64,000 nucleotides of DNA from UBA12567 sp964598425 (GTDB lineage: Bacteria > Planctomycetota > Phycisphaerae > Phycisphaerales > SM1A02). A program made the translations under genes and the position numbers. Positions 35,577-44,201 of this stretch are shown here, piece by piece. Location of the stretch: NCBI GenBank assembly GCA_964598425.1, contig CAZRBV010000010.1, forward strand, positions 8,520 to 72,519, written 5' to 3'. The notes under the pieces were generated by a model that did not search any database, was not told the DNA's origin, and saw only the letters and a list, made by a program, of their open reading frames with translations. Each line of letters starts with the position of its first letter. The first letter of the stretch is position 1.

Positions 35577-38015
35577 ATGCGACATCTTTCAGTCGTGGCT
35601 GCAGCAGCAGTCACTATTGGTGCCCTTGCGGGCGATATCGATGTGAACCTTCAAAATGTACTGGACCGGACACCGGCCGATGATCAGGTCGGCATGCTGG
35701 TGTACCTGACGCATCAGGCGGACGTTGCCACCCTGGAGGGGCAGATGCTGGCCGATCGACTTGCCCGCCGTGACAGGCACGCCGCAGTCGTGACCGCGCT
35801 CCAGCAGGCAGCGACTCATGGTCAGGCCGACGTGCTCGATTGGATTGATGCCCAACCCAAGACCGCCATTTCGGAGGTCACGCCGTTCTGGATCACAAGC
35901 GTGATCGCGTTGAAGGCGACCCCGGCGGCAGCAGCTTCGCTGGTCGATCGGCAGGACGTCGCACTTGCCACGCTCGACTATGGAATCGAATTGATCGAGC
36001 CTGCCGCTGGCGATGGCGTCCCAACCGACACGACAAACGCCCGCGGCGGCCCGGAGCAAGGGCTGATTTCCATCGGGGCTCCAGACGTATGGGCCATGGG
36101 CTACACCGGGCAAGGCGTCGTCGTGTCCAACATGGACACGGGCGTACACGGTTCTCACGAAGCTCTTGCCAGTCGCTGGCGAGGGCTCAACCCGTTGTAT
36201 GACGGACACCCCGAGTGGGCGTTCTACGACCCATACACGGGCAACCACAGTTTCCCCTTTGACAGTGGCTCTCACGGCACCCACACCATGGGCACCGTGT
36301 GTGGTGGCTCGCCCGGCAACCAGATTGGTGTCGCCCCCGGCGCCGAGTGGATCGCTGCAGCCCCAATCGATCGATACACGATTGAGCAGACTGTCTCTGA
36401 TGCCATTCTGTCCTTCCAGTGGCTCGCGGACCCGGACGGAAACCCGCTGACCAGCTTCGATGTGCCTCACACGAATTCGAACTCGTGGGGACTCGTGACA
36501 TCGCACGGGTATCCCGAGTGTGACCAGACATTCTGGTCCTTCATCGACAACTGCGAAGCCGCGGGCGTGATTGTGCTCTTCTCTGCTGGCAATGAGGGGT
36601 CGAGCGGCCTCCGCCGTCCCGGCGATCGGGCGCTTGATGACTTCCGCAACATGGCCGTGGCAGCAACGGACCCCTATAGCGGCGACTCGATTGCGAGCTT
36701 CTCATCGCGCGGTCCAACCAACTGCACCAGTAACGGCAGCAGCGCGATCAAACCGGACATCGCTGCACCGGGCGTGGATACCTATTCCAGCGTTCCCGGT
36801 GGGTATTCCTCCTACAGCGGAACGTCCATGGCATCGCCGCACGTCAATGGCGTGATGGCGCTCATGCTCTCGGCCAACCAGGACCTCAGCAGTGAACAGG
36901 TCAAGCAGATCATCTATGACACTGCGATTGAGAAGGGGCCGGTCGGAAAGGACAATGACTTCGGATACGGCCTGATCGATGCCGTCGCCGCAGTCGAATC
37001 GGCGCTTTCAACCGTCAGTTTGACGATTGACTATCCGGACGGGCGACCCGTATTCATCGACCCCAATGGCGGAACTGAAATTGCGATCACGATCGGCGGC
37101 AATGTTGCGCCGCTGTCCGGGAGCGGTGTGTTGCACTGGACTGCAGGCACCGACTCGGGCGAAGAGACGATGAGCGACGTGCCCGGAGGCATGGTCGGCA
37201 CGTTCCCCGCCTTCGACTGCGGCGCAGCGGTCAGTTGGTGGATCAGCGTCGAGAGCGTAGACGGCGACTTCGTGAGCAGTCCATATGGTGCTCCCGATGA
37301 CGCGTGGTCTTCCGACGCATGGAGCGGTATTGATATCAGTTTCGAAGATGACTTCAACAGCGATCTCGGCTGGGATGTTGTCGCTGGGGCAGGGACCGGA
37401 AACTGGATTCGCGCCACGCCATCTGGCAATGGCGGCGCCCGGTGTGACAATGCAACCGATGCCGACGGCTCGGGCATGTGCTACGTCTCAGGGAACGCCT
37501 ATGACGAGGACATCGATGACGGCTCGACGACCCTGACCGGCCCCACCATGGATGGTGGACAAGGCGGAACCGTGCGTTATTCCCGTTGGTACAACAATGG
37601 TTCCACGTGTGGTGGTGCCGATCCGCAGAACGACATCTTCGTCGTGGACATCAGTGATGATGGTGGCGCGTCGTGGACCGAACTGGAAACAGTCGGTCCT
37701 GCCGGAGGCGAAGTCAGCGGAGGCTGGTTCCACATTGAGTGGGACCTTGATTCGATCCCGGGCATCACGCCGTCGGATTCGATTCGCCTGCGGTTTACGG
37801 CTTCGGACCTCAATGACCCATCGGTCGTTGAGGCCGCCGTTGATGCCATCAGCATCGAGCAGAAGTACTGCGATGAAATCGAGTGCCCTGGCGATCTGAA
37901 TGGTGACGGCGTTGTCAATGTTGATGACATTCTGGAAGCCGTGGCCGGCTACGGCACGGTCTACGATGTCGATGACATTCTGATCGCACTTGAGAACTAC
38001 GGTTCATCCTGCTGA
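35577..38015 (+). CDS. Secreted subtilisin-like serine protease (S8) with EF-hand tail
   Basis: The 812-residue product has a short signal peptide (about 1-18), a propeptide (about 19-145) and the S8 domain with catalytic Asp187 (NMDTG), His233 (SHGTHTMG), the Asn region FSAGNEG and Ser417 (GTSMASP). Residues about 480-590 form a beta-domain, and about 590-765 a jelly-roll-like region with W/D-rich repeats. The tail CPGDLNGDGVVNVDDILEAV ... LENYGSSC has one canonical and one degenerate EF-hand loop. The ATG at 35577 has GAGGAG seven bases upstream. A role in extracellular protein degradation is inferred. Confidence 0.93.
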   Translation: MRHLSVVAAAAVTIGALAGDIDVNLQNVLDRTPADDQVGMLVYLTHQADVATLEGQMLADRLARRDRHAAVVTALQQAATHGQADVLDWIDAQPKTAISEVTPFWITSVIALKATPAAAASLVDRQDVALATLDYGIELIEPAAGDGVPTDTTNARGGPEQGLISIGAPDVWAMGYTGQGVVVSNMDTGVHGSHEALASRWRGLNPLYDGHPEWAFYDPYTGNHSFPFDSGSHGTHTMGTVCGGSPGNQIGVAPGAEWIAAAPIDRYTIEQTVSDAILSFQWLADPDGNPLTSFDVPHTNSNSWGLVTSHGYPECDQTFWSFIDNCEAAGVIVLFSAGNEGSSGLRRPGDRALDDFRNMAVAATDPYSGDSIASFSSRGPTNCTSNGSSAIKPDIAAPGVDTYSSVPGGYSSYSGTSMASPHVNGVMALMLSANQDLSSEQVKQIIYDTAIEKGPVGKDNDFGYGLIDAVAAVESALSTVSLTIDYPDGRPVFIDPNGGTEIAITIGGNVAPLSGSGVLHWTAGTDSGEETMSDVPGGMVGTFPAFDCGAAVSWWISVESVDGDFVSSPYGAPDDAWSSDAWSGIDISFEDDFNSDLGWDVVAGAGTGNWIRATPSGNGGARCDNATDADGSGMCYVSGNAYDEDIDDGSTTLTGPTMDGGQGGTVRYSRWYNNGSTCGGADPQNDIFVVDISDDGGASWTELETVGPAGGEVSGGWFHIEWDLDSIPGITPSDSIRLRFTASDLNDPSVVEAAVDAISIEQKYCDEIECPGDLNGDGVVNVDDILEAVAGYGTVYDVDDILIALENYGSSC

Positions 38016-38024
38016 TCGGCTCAC

Positions 38025-38068
38025 GGCCCCTCCGCCTCGGCAGTGCCGTGGCGGAGGGGCTTGTTCTT
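38025..38068 (+). terminator. Rho-independent terminator of the S8 protease gene
   Basis: Stem GCCCCTCCGCC / GGCGGAGGGGC (38026-38036 with 38050-38060) is followed by TTGTTCTTTTTT, a strong terminator 10 bases after the stop. Confidence 0.88.
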
Positions 38069-38105
38069 TTTTCAGCTTCTCGAGGTGGGCGTGTATCCTG
38101 ACGCC

Positions 38106-38639
38106 GTGGCCATCAACATCGGCATCCTGACTGTCTCGGACCGCGCCAGCCGCGGCGAGTACGAGGACCGGGGCGGCCCTGCGGTGGTGTCCTGGCTGAC
38201 CGCGGCACTCGCCGTGGACTGGACGCCGGTGTTGCTGATCGTTCCCGATGAGCCAGATCAGATCGAGGCTGCGTTGCGGTCAATGTGTGATGATGACGCG
38301 TGCGCCCTCGTGTTGACGACTGGAGGAACCGGTCCGGCTCTCCGGGATGTAACCCCAGAGGCGACCGAGAACGTGTGCCACCGAATGCTGCCCGGGTTTG
38401 GCGAATGCATGCGGGCGGCGTCGCTCAGAGTTGTTCCAACTGCGATTCTCTCTCGGCAGGTTGCGGGAACGCGGGGGGCTTCACTCATCATCAATCTGCC
38501 AGGCAATCCCTCCGCTGTTGCGGATTGTCTGGAGGCTGTCTTCCCGGCGGTCCCGTACTGCATCGATCTCATCGGTGGACCCCGGCTTGAGACACATGCT
38601 GACGTGTGCGGCTCCTTTCGGCCAAAGCATGCTCGCTGA
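38106..38639 (+). CDS. Molybdenum cofactor biosynthesis protein, MoaB/Mog family
   Basis: Mog/MoaB adenylylates molybdopterin before molybdenum insertion. The 177-residue product starts at GTG 38106 (MAINIGILTVSDRASRG), contains the signature TTGGTGPALRDVTPEAT and ends with NLPGNPSAVADCL. Upstream in-frame codons lie in the preceding terminator and were left out. No other molybdenum cofactor gene is nearby. sufE follows 24 bases later. Whether it is the MoaB or the Mog type was not resolved, so no symbol is given. Confidence 0.88.
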   Translation: MAINIGILTVSDRASRGEYEDRGGPAVVSWLTAALAVDWTPVLLIVPDEPDQIEAALRSMCDDDACALVLTTGGTGPALRDVTPEATENVCHRMLPGFGECMRAASLRVVPTAILSRQVAGTRGASLIINLPGNPSAVADCLEAVFPAVPYCIDLIGGPRLETHADVCGSFRPKHAR

Positions 38640-38663
38640 GCCGCCGCACTACCATGCCCCTCA

Positions 38664-39086
38664 ATGTCCACCACGCTGCCAGACATTTCGGAGGTCGAGG
38701 AGGCATTTGCCTTTCTTGATGACTGGGAGGATCGCTATCGGTACATCATGGATCTCGGGCAGAAACTCCCGGAGATGCCAGGCGATGAGCAGTGTGAAGA
38801 CAATCTGGTCCGGGGCTGTCAGAGCACGGTCTGGGTGTCGCTTCGCAATGATGATGGAACGGTTCGAGTCAACGCTGAGAGTGACAGCCAGCTGGTGAAG
38901 GGGCTGGCGGCGATAGTCGTGATTGCCATTTCAGGGCTGTCGCCGCAAGAGATTCTCAACTTTGATCTGGAGGCGCTCTTTCAGCGGCTGCGGCTTCACG
39001 ATCATCTCAGCCCGACTCGAAGCAACGGCCTGCACGGCATGGTGCGGCAGGTTCGCTCGCGGGCTGCCGCGCTGACTTTGGCCTGA
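38664..39086 (+). CDS. sufE: Cysteine desulfuration protein SufE
   Basis: SufE accepts sulfane sulfur from the cysteine desulfurase SufS for Fe-S cluster assembly. The 140-residue protein has the acceptor Cys in LVRGCQSTVW (about residue 52), preceded by GDEQCEDN and followed by AESDSQLVKGLAAIVV, and the conserved FDLEALFQRLRLHDHLSPTRSNG end. No suf operon is adjacent. It lies between moaB/mog and the amino-acid permease on the same strand. Confidence 0.93.
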   Translation: MSTTLPDISEVEEAFAFLDDWEDRYRYIMDLGQKLPEMPGDEQCEDNLVRGCQSTVWVSLRNDDGTVRVNAESDSQLVKGLAAIVVIAISGLSPQEILNFDLEALFQRLRLHDHLSPTRSNGLHGMVRQVRSRAAALTLA

Positions 39087-39145
39087 GAACACCCGAACGC
39101 TCATTCTCCGACGAGTGACCCCGCACCTGCGGGCGGGCTGATACC

Positions 39146-40609
39146 GTGTCGCTCATGCACGGCGGCGCCAAGCGATCTCGACCAATTTCACTCTTCGTTC
39201 TCGCGATGATGAATACGGCGGTTGTCGTCGGTCTTGAGGGATTGCCCGAAGTCGGCTCGTTCGGCCTTCCGCTCATCATCTACTACGCCGTCTTCACGTT
39301 GATCTTCTTCCTGCCGGTCGGCCTCGTCGCAGCTGAGCTCGGCGTGGGGTGGCCGCATGATGGTGGCATCTACCGTTGGATTCGAGAAGCGCTGGGCGAG
39401 CGGTGGGCCTTTGTGGGGACATGGTGCCAGTGGGTGCAGATTCTGATCTGGTACCCCACAGTCCTTGCCGTGTGCGCGGTGTCGCTTGCCTATGCATTTG
39501 ACCCATCGCTCAAGCAGGCCGGCCTCTTCATGGTGTTGACAAGTCTGGCGGTGTTCTGGGTTGCAACGCTCGTGAACTTCAAAGGGCTGCACTTCAGCGG
39601 GTGGCTCACAACGGCGTTCCTCTACCTCGGCACCTTGTTGCCAGTCGGTCTCGCAATTGCTCTTGCCATCTGGTGGATTGGAACCGGGGGGGAGTCGGCG
39701 ATTCCGTTGACGTGGTCCGCCATGGTCCCTCGAATCGACTCGATCGGTGAAGTGGTCGGTATCGCGGCGATTTTCTCGTTCTTGTCCGGGCTGGAAGTCA
39801 ACGCGGTGCACTTTCGCCACGTCACGAACCCACAAAAATCAATTCCCCGATCGCTTCTCGTGTCCGGACTGCTGGTGCTGACGATCTCTGTGCTTGGCGC
39901 GCTCAGTGTTGCCGTGCTCGTTCCGGTTTCAGAGATTGACCTCGCCTCGGGGACGCTGCAGGTCTTTGACCACGTACTCAATCCGCTTGGGGTCGGTTGG
40001 ATCGTGCGGGTGCTGGCGATCCTCGCGCTTGCTGGGATGGTGGGTCACATCATGGTCTGGGTGATCGGGCCAACCGAATCGCTGCGAGTTGCTGCCGATG
40101 ACGGGCTGATCCCACCGGCGTTTCAGCGGACAACGGTGGGGGGAGCGCCTCGCAACGTCATGTTGTTGCAGGCAGTGGTTGTTTCTGTTCTGTGCCTTCT
40201 GATGTTGTTCTTCGATGTCAATCGAGTCTTCTATTTTCTGACGATTGCGTCGGCTCAGATCTACCTCGTGATGTACTTCCTCATGTTCGTCTCGGTCATC
40301 GTCCTCCGCGTCGCGCAGCCCGACGTCCCGCGGGCATTCATGATTCCGGGCGGGCTGCCTGGTCTGTTTCTGGTTGCTGGCGGTGGGGGACTCGCCGCAA
40401 TCGCGGGCATCGTCATCATGTTCTGGCCGCCAAGTACCGAGGACATGGCGATGAGCGGCATGTGGTTTACGCTTCCGCTGCTGGCAACGTTTTTCGTGCT
40501 CGTCGCGATTCCGCTGGTGCTCTACTCGTTCCGGAACCCCGAATGGAAGGGGCGTCCCGGCATGCCTGGCACCGACGAGACCGCAAGCTCATGGAAGCGG
40601 GCGGACTGA
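39146..40609 (+). CDS. APC superfamily amino acid permease
   Basis: The 487-residue protein has about 12 membrane segments. The first carries a G-rich break (VVVGLEGLPEVGSFGLPL) in the place of the substrate-binding unwound helix of APC transporters, and AAELGVGWPHDGGIYRW follows TM2 as in glutamate/GABA antiporter-like members. The start is a GTG at 39146, with an ATG three codons later. The substrate is not determinable. The next gene begins 65 bases downstream. Confidence 0.88.
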   Translation: MSLMHGGAKRSRPISLFVLAMMNTAVVVGLEGLPEVGSFGLPLIIYYAVFTLIFFLPVGLVAAELGVGWPHDGGIYRWIREALGERWAFVGTWCQWVQILIWYPTVLAVCAVSLAYAFDPSLKQAGLFMVLTSLAVFWVATLVNFKGLHFSGWLTTAFLYLGTLLPVGLAIALAIWWIGTGGESAIPLTWSAMVPRIDSIGEVVGIAAIFSFLSGLEVNAVHFRHVTNPQKSIPRSLLVSGLLVLTISVLGALSVAVLVPVSEIDLASGTLQVFDHVLNPLGVGWIVRVLAILALAGMVGHIMVWVIGPTESLRVAADDGLIPPAFQRTTVGGAPRNVMLLQAVVVSVLCLLMLFFDVNRVFYFLTIASAQIYLVMYFLMFVSVIVLRVAQPDVPRAFMIPGGLPGLFLVAGGGGLAAIAGIVIMFWPPSTEDMAMSGMWFTLPLLATFFVLVAIPLVLYSFRNPEWKGRPGMPGTDETASSWKRAD

Positions 40610-40674
40610 TCCCGAGGCCAACAGGTACGGGCGTACCATGCCGCCCTCAGCACTCGTCGTAGGAGAGACCATCC

Positions 40675-41670
40675 ATGGCACGCCCCGTCACGCTCTTCAC
40701 AGGTCAGTGGGCCGACAGGCCGCTGGCATCCCTCGCCGCGATGGCGGCGGACATGGGATTCGACGGGCTTGAGCTCGCCTGTTGGGGTGATCACTTTGAC
40801 GTTGCACGCGCATTGGATGAGCCGGACTATTGCGCAGGCCGCCACGCGCTGCTCGCGGAGCACGGATTGCGGACCTGGTCGGTCTCGAACCATCTTGTCG
40901 GCCAGGCGGTGTGCGACCGCATCGACGCGCGGCATCATCAGATTCTGCCGGATCACATCTGGGGGCACGGTGATCCCGAGGGTGTGCGGGCACGAGCCGC
41001 TGAGGAGATGAAACGGACGGCACAGGCTGCAGCGTCGCTTGGCGTGCCTGTCGTGAATGGCTTCACAGGCTCGTCGATCTGGCCGGATATCTACTTTTTC
41101 CCTCCAACCTCTCCTGAGCAAGTCAAGCAGGGCTACGACGACTTTGCCTGTCGTTGGGGCCCGATCCTTGACGTCTTCAAGGATGTCGGAGTGAAGTTTG
41201 CCCTTGAGGTGCATCCTTCAGAAATCGCGTACGACACCGTGACGGCCGAGACGGCGCTTGAGGCACTCGGACACCACGAAGCATTTGGTTTCAATTTCGA
41301 TCCGAGCCATCTCGTGTGGCAGGGCGTTGACCCTGCTCGGTTCATTGATCGGTTCCCGGATCGAATCTTCCACTGTCACATGAAGGACGTGAAGGTGACC
41401 CTCGATGGTGACGCTGGAATCCTCGGGTCACATCTGCAGTTCGGGGATCCTCGACGCGGCTGGGATTTTGTGAGTGTCGGGCGGGGCGATGTGGACTTCG
41501 ATTCCATCATTCGGGCGCTCAACCGGGCCGGATACGACGGCCCGCTCTCCGTCGAATGGGAAGACAGTGGAATGCACCGCGAGCAGGGGGCAAGGGAGAG
41601 TTGTGAGTATGTCCGTGGCGTAGACATCGTGTCGCCGGATCGCGGCTTTGAAGATGCCTTTGGTGATTGA
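40675..41670 (+). CDS. Sugar phosphate isomerase/epimerase family protein (xylose-isomerase-like TIM barrel)
   Basis: The 331-residue TIM barrel has the four metal ligands of the AP-endonuclease-2 / xylose-isomerase-like family in the expected order: Glu in FALEVHPSEI, Asp in FNFDPSHL, His in IFHCHMKD and Glu in SVEWEDSG. No signal peptide. Planctomycetes often carry many of these, linked to sugar catabolism. The ThuA-DUF1080 gene starts directly at its stop, supporting a shared role in carbohydrate use. The exact substrate is unknown. Confidence 0.88.
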   Translation: MARPVTLFTGQWADRPLASLAAMAADMGFDGLELACWGDHFDVARALDEPDYCAGRHALLAEHGLRTWSVSNHLVGQAVCDRIDARHHQILPDHIWGHGDPEGVRARAAEEMKRTAQAAASLGVPVVNGFTGSSIWPDIYFFPPTSPEQVKQGYDDFACRWGPILDVFKDVGVKFALEVHPSEIAYDTVTAETALEALGHHEAFGFNFDPSHLVWQGVDPARFIDRFPDRIFHCHMKDVKVTLDGDAGILGSHLQFGDPRRGWDFVSVGRGDVDFDSIIRALNRAGYDGPLSVEWEDSGMHREQGARESCEYVRGVDIVSPDRGFEDAFGD

Positions 41671-43041
41671 GTGTTCGCCATAGCGTTGAGTGCGGCGATG
41701 CTGGCTGGCCCGGACCTACCGGGCGTGCTGATCTTCAGCCGCACGTCGGGGTTCAGGCATGGCTCTATCGAGACAGCCGCCCAGGCACTTCGTGACATTG
41801 GTGCTGACCGGTGGAGGCTCATGACCACCGAGGATCCTTCAATCTTCACGGCAGAGGCGCTCGCCGAGACAGACGTCGTCGTCTTCCTGAACACGACTGG
41901 CGATGTGCTGGACGCCAACCAGCAGGCCGTCATGGCTGCGTGGCTTCGCGGTGGCGGCGGGTGGGTGGGAGTGCATGCGGCCGCGGACACGGAATACGAC
42001 TGGCCGTTCTACGGGAAGCTTCTTGGCGGCGGGTGGTTCAAGAGTCACCCCAGCATTCAATCGGCAGATGTTCGAGTGGAGGACATATCGCATCCGACGC
42101 TCTCTCACCTCCCCCCGATCTGGAACCGAGTTGACGAGTGGTACAACTTTATGAAGTCGCCGCGAAGCGACGTTCATGTTCTTGCGTCGCTCGATGAGTC
42201 TTCCTACTCGGGCGGCGCCATGGGCGACCATCCAATTGCATGGACGGTTCCGATCGGCAAGGGGGTTGCGTTCTACACAGGCCTCGGGCATACCAATGAG
42301 AGCTGGAAAGAGCCGGCCTTTCTCGCGCATGTGGCCCGCGCTATTGATTGGACGGCCGGTGATGGATGGATAGAGATGGGATCGCTTGACGGGAGAACGT
42401 GGGCGCACCGCGCCGGTTGGCGGGCGGCTGGCAGCGCAGTGGGTGCGGGGCGTGGACTCGACGCAGAAGATGGCGACGGCGTCCTGATCAACACCGCAGG
42501 TGGCCATGCAGGTGATCTTGTGAGTCACGCAACGTTCGGCGACTGCGAAGTTGAGATCGAGTTCATGGTTCCGGAGGGCGGCAACTCCGGTGTGTATCTA
42601 CAGGGTCGCTACGAAGTGCAGATCCTTGACAGCTTCGGCAAGGCGAAGCCAGGAAGTGGAGATTGCGGAGGCATCTATGAGCGGTGGGACGAATCTCGAT
42701 CTCCCAGTGGCTTTGAGGGTGTTCCGCCCCGGGCCAACGCATCGAGGCCCGCAGGCGTTTGGCAGCGGTATCGCATCGTATTTCGAGCACCACGGTTTGG
42801 TGAGAACGGTGTCAAGGAAGCCAATGCCCGATTTGAACGGGTCACGCACAACGGCATCGTGATTCATGAGGACGTTGAGCTGCGGGGACCGACTCGTGGT
42901 GGACAAGGCGTCGAAGCTGCGGAGGGGCCGCTTCGGCTGCAGGGCGACCATGGGCCGATTGCATACAGAAACCTCAGGGTGCGGCGCATCGGCCCTGCCG
43001 ACTCACACGGGGCAGATACCCCACGAGCCGATCACGAGTAG
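41671..43041 (+). CDS. ThuA domain fused to DUF1080 (3-keto-disaccharide hydrolase-like) protein
   Basis: The 456-residue product has a short hydrophobic N-terminus (probable signal peptide, about 1-14), a ThuA/trehalose-utilisation domain (about 17-220) with GVHAAADTEYDWPFYGKLLGG, and a DUF1080 lectin-like beta-sandwich (about 235-445) with GNSGVYLQGRYEVQILDS. DUF1080 domains are linked to 3-keto-glycoside cleavage. The start is a GTG immediately after the isomerase stop, without a spacer. The last 39 bases overlap the convergent beta-helix gene. Periplasmic glycoside breakdown feeding the upstream isomerase is an inference. Confidence 0.88.
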   Translation: MFAIALSAAMLAGPDLPGVLIFSRTSGFRHGSIETAAQALRDIGADRWRLMTTEDPSIFTAEALAETDVVVFLNTTGDVLDANQQAVMAAWLRGGGGWVGVHAAADTEYDWPFYGKLLGGGWFKSHPSIQSADVRVEDISHPTLSHLPPIWNRVDEWYNFMKSPRSDVHVLASLDESSYSGGAMGDHPIAWTVPIGKGVAFYTGLGHTNESWKEPAFLAHVARAIDWTAGDGWIEMGSLDGRTWAHRAGWRAAGSAVGAGRGLDAEDGDGVLINTAGGHAGDLVSHATFGDCEVEIEFMVPEGGNSGVYLQGRYEVQILDSFGKAKPGSGDCGGIYERWDESRSPSGFEGVPPRANASRPAGVWQRYRIVFRAPRFGENGVKEANARFERVTHNGIVIHEDVELRGPTRGGQGVEAAEGPLRLQGDHGPIAYRNLRVRRIGPADSHGADTPRADHE

Positions 43042-43959
43042 CAGATCATCGACGTTGACAACCGAGTCGCCCGTAATGTCCTCGACGCAGACGCAGCCGC
43101 CCCACGCGGAGATCACGGCAAGTACGTCATCGACGCCCACTTCGCCGTCAGCGTTGATGTCATGGGCGCACACGGGGCACAGCACGTTGCCCCCGAAGTC
43201 GTCCCAGGTTCCGAGGATGTGATCGGGGGTGTTGTTGCAAAGCGTGGAATTCGAAATGGCGGCATTGGAGCAGTCGCAGCTCTTGGAGAGCCCCCCTCCG
43301 CGGATGCCCGCGGTGTTTCCATCGAAGATGCACCCATCGTGGACACCATTGCTGTCGTTGCCATAGGCAAGCCCGCCACCGTGCGCATTGGCCGAGTTGT
43401 CGATCAACTGGCAGTTCTCCATCACCGGATAGCTGAGGTGATGGATTCTCATGCCGCCACCATCAACCGTCGCCGAATTGTCCCGCAGTACCACGTTGCG
43501 AAATGTCGGGTCGCCTTCCCAGATGCTCACCCCGGCACCAAACTGGGAGCCGCAATCTCGAATGATGCAATCCTCGATCGTCGGCGATGCGAGGTGAATG
43601 TAAATCCCTGCCCCCATTCGCAACTTCTGAAACTCAGTTCCGCCACCCGAATTCGTGATCGTGAAGCCCCGCAGGATGCTCTGCGCTGTCTCGCCATGCC
43701 CGAATACGACTGCCGACGGGGCTGAGCCACCGTGAATCGTTGTGGAGTCCGCCCCATCCCTGCTCTCAACGACGATGTCCTTGCCCCGGAAGCTGATCCA
43801 CTCCTGCCACAGGCCTGCTGCAACCGAGATGGTGTCACCACCAGCAGCGGCATTGATGGCCGCCTGAATGGAAGGCTGATCCTCAGGGACTTGAATCGTC
43901 CCGGCTGACAAGGGGGCCGCCAAGGCGAGAATGCCAAAAAAAGCGTTTTTGGGGTCCAT
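43003..43959 (-). CDS. Secreted right-handed beta-helix protein with double EF-hand tail
   Basis: The 318-residue product has a signal peptide (NAFFGILALAAPLSAG, about 5-20), then QVPEDQPSIQAAINAAAGGDTI, the typical opening of parallel beta-helix proteins, and several inward-Asn/Cys turns (NCQLIDNSANAHGGGLAYGN). The tail has two full EF-hand loops, DINADGEVGVDDVL and DITGDSVVNVDDLL, ending WGICPV. No catalytic residues are recognised. GGAGG lies eight bases before the ATG at 43959; the longer ORF upstream is non-coding and contains a tRNA-Val-like 16-mer. Confidence 0.85.
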   Translation of the reverse strand: MDPKNAFFGILALAAPLSAGTIQVPEDQPSIQAAINAAAGGDTISVAAGLWQEWISFRGKDIVVESRDGADSTTIHGGSAPSAVVFGHGETAQSILRGFTITNSGGGTEFQKLRMGAGIYIHLASPTIEDCIIRDCGSQFGAGVSIWEGDPTFRNVVLRDNSATVDGGGMRIHHLSYPVMENCQLIDNSANAHGGGLAYGNDSNGVHDGCIFDGNTAGIRGGGLSKSCDCSNAAISNSTLCNNTPDHILGTWDDFGGNVLCPVCAHDINADGEVGVDDVLAVISAWGGCVCVEDITGDSVVNVDDLLLVIGSWGICPV

Positions 43960-44201
43960 ACGCGGGCCTCCATCTGTCCCCACAGCCTGTGAGCCAGTAT
44001 GGCCCATTGGCACAACCGGAGCAAGGCCCTCCATAGGGATTCTCGCGGTGAAAACGGCCCCGAATCGGTCCACAATCGCCGGAACCGCCTTTGCCAGATG
44101 GCCGAACCGATGTAGTCTGAGAGACACGTTCACGATCATTTGAGGGTACGGCTGTGGGGCGGACGTGCTCGAGGCGTGTATCGCAACCAAGGAGAGCAGT
44201 C
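43960..44201. other. Divergent intergenic region between the beta-helix and C25 protease genes
   Basis: This 242-base region must hold the promoters of both divergent genes. It also contains the third copy of the tRNA-Val 3'-end 16-mer (43994-44009). No ORF is supported. Confidence 0.45.
43994..44009. repeat. Third 16-base copy of the tRNA-Val 3' end
   Basis: CCAGTATGGCCCATTG here is identical to 18812-18827 and 23709-23724. The match does not extend on either side beyond the 16 bases. It covers part of the T-arm and the whole acceptor 3' strand of tRNA-Val plus three flanking bases. Confidence 0.65.
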
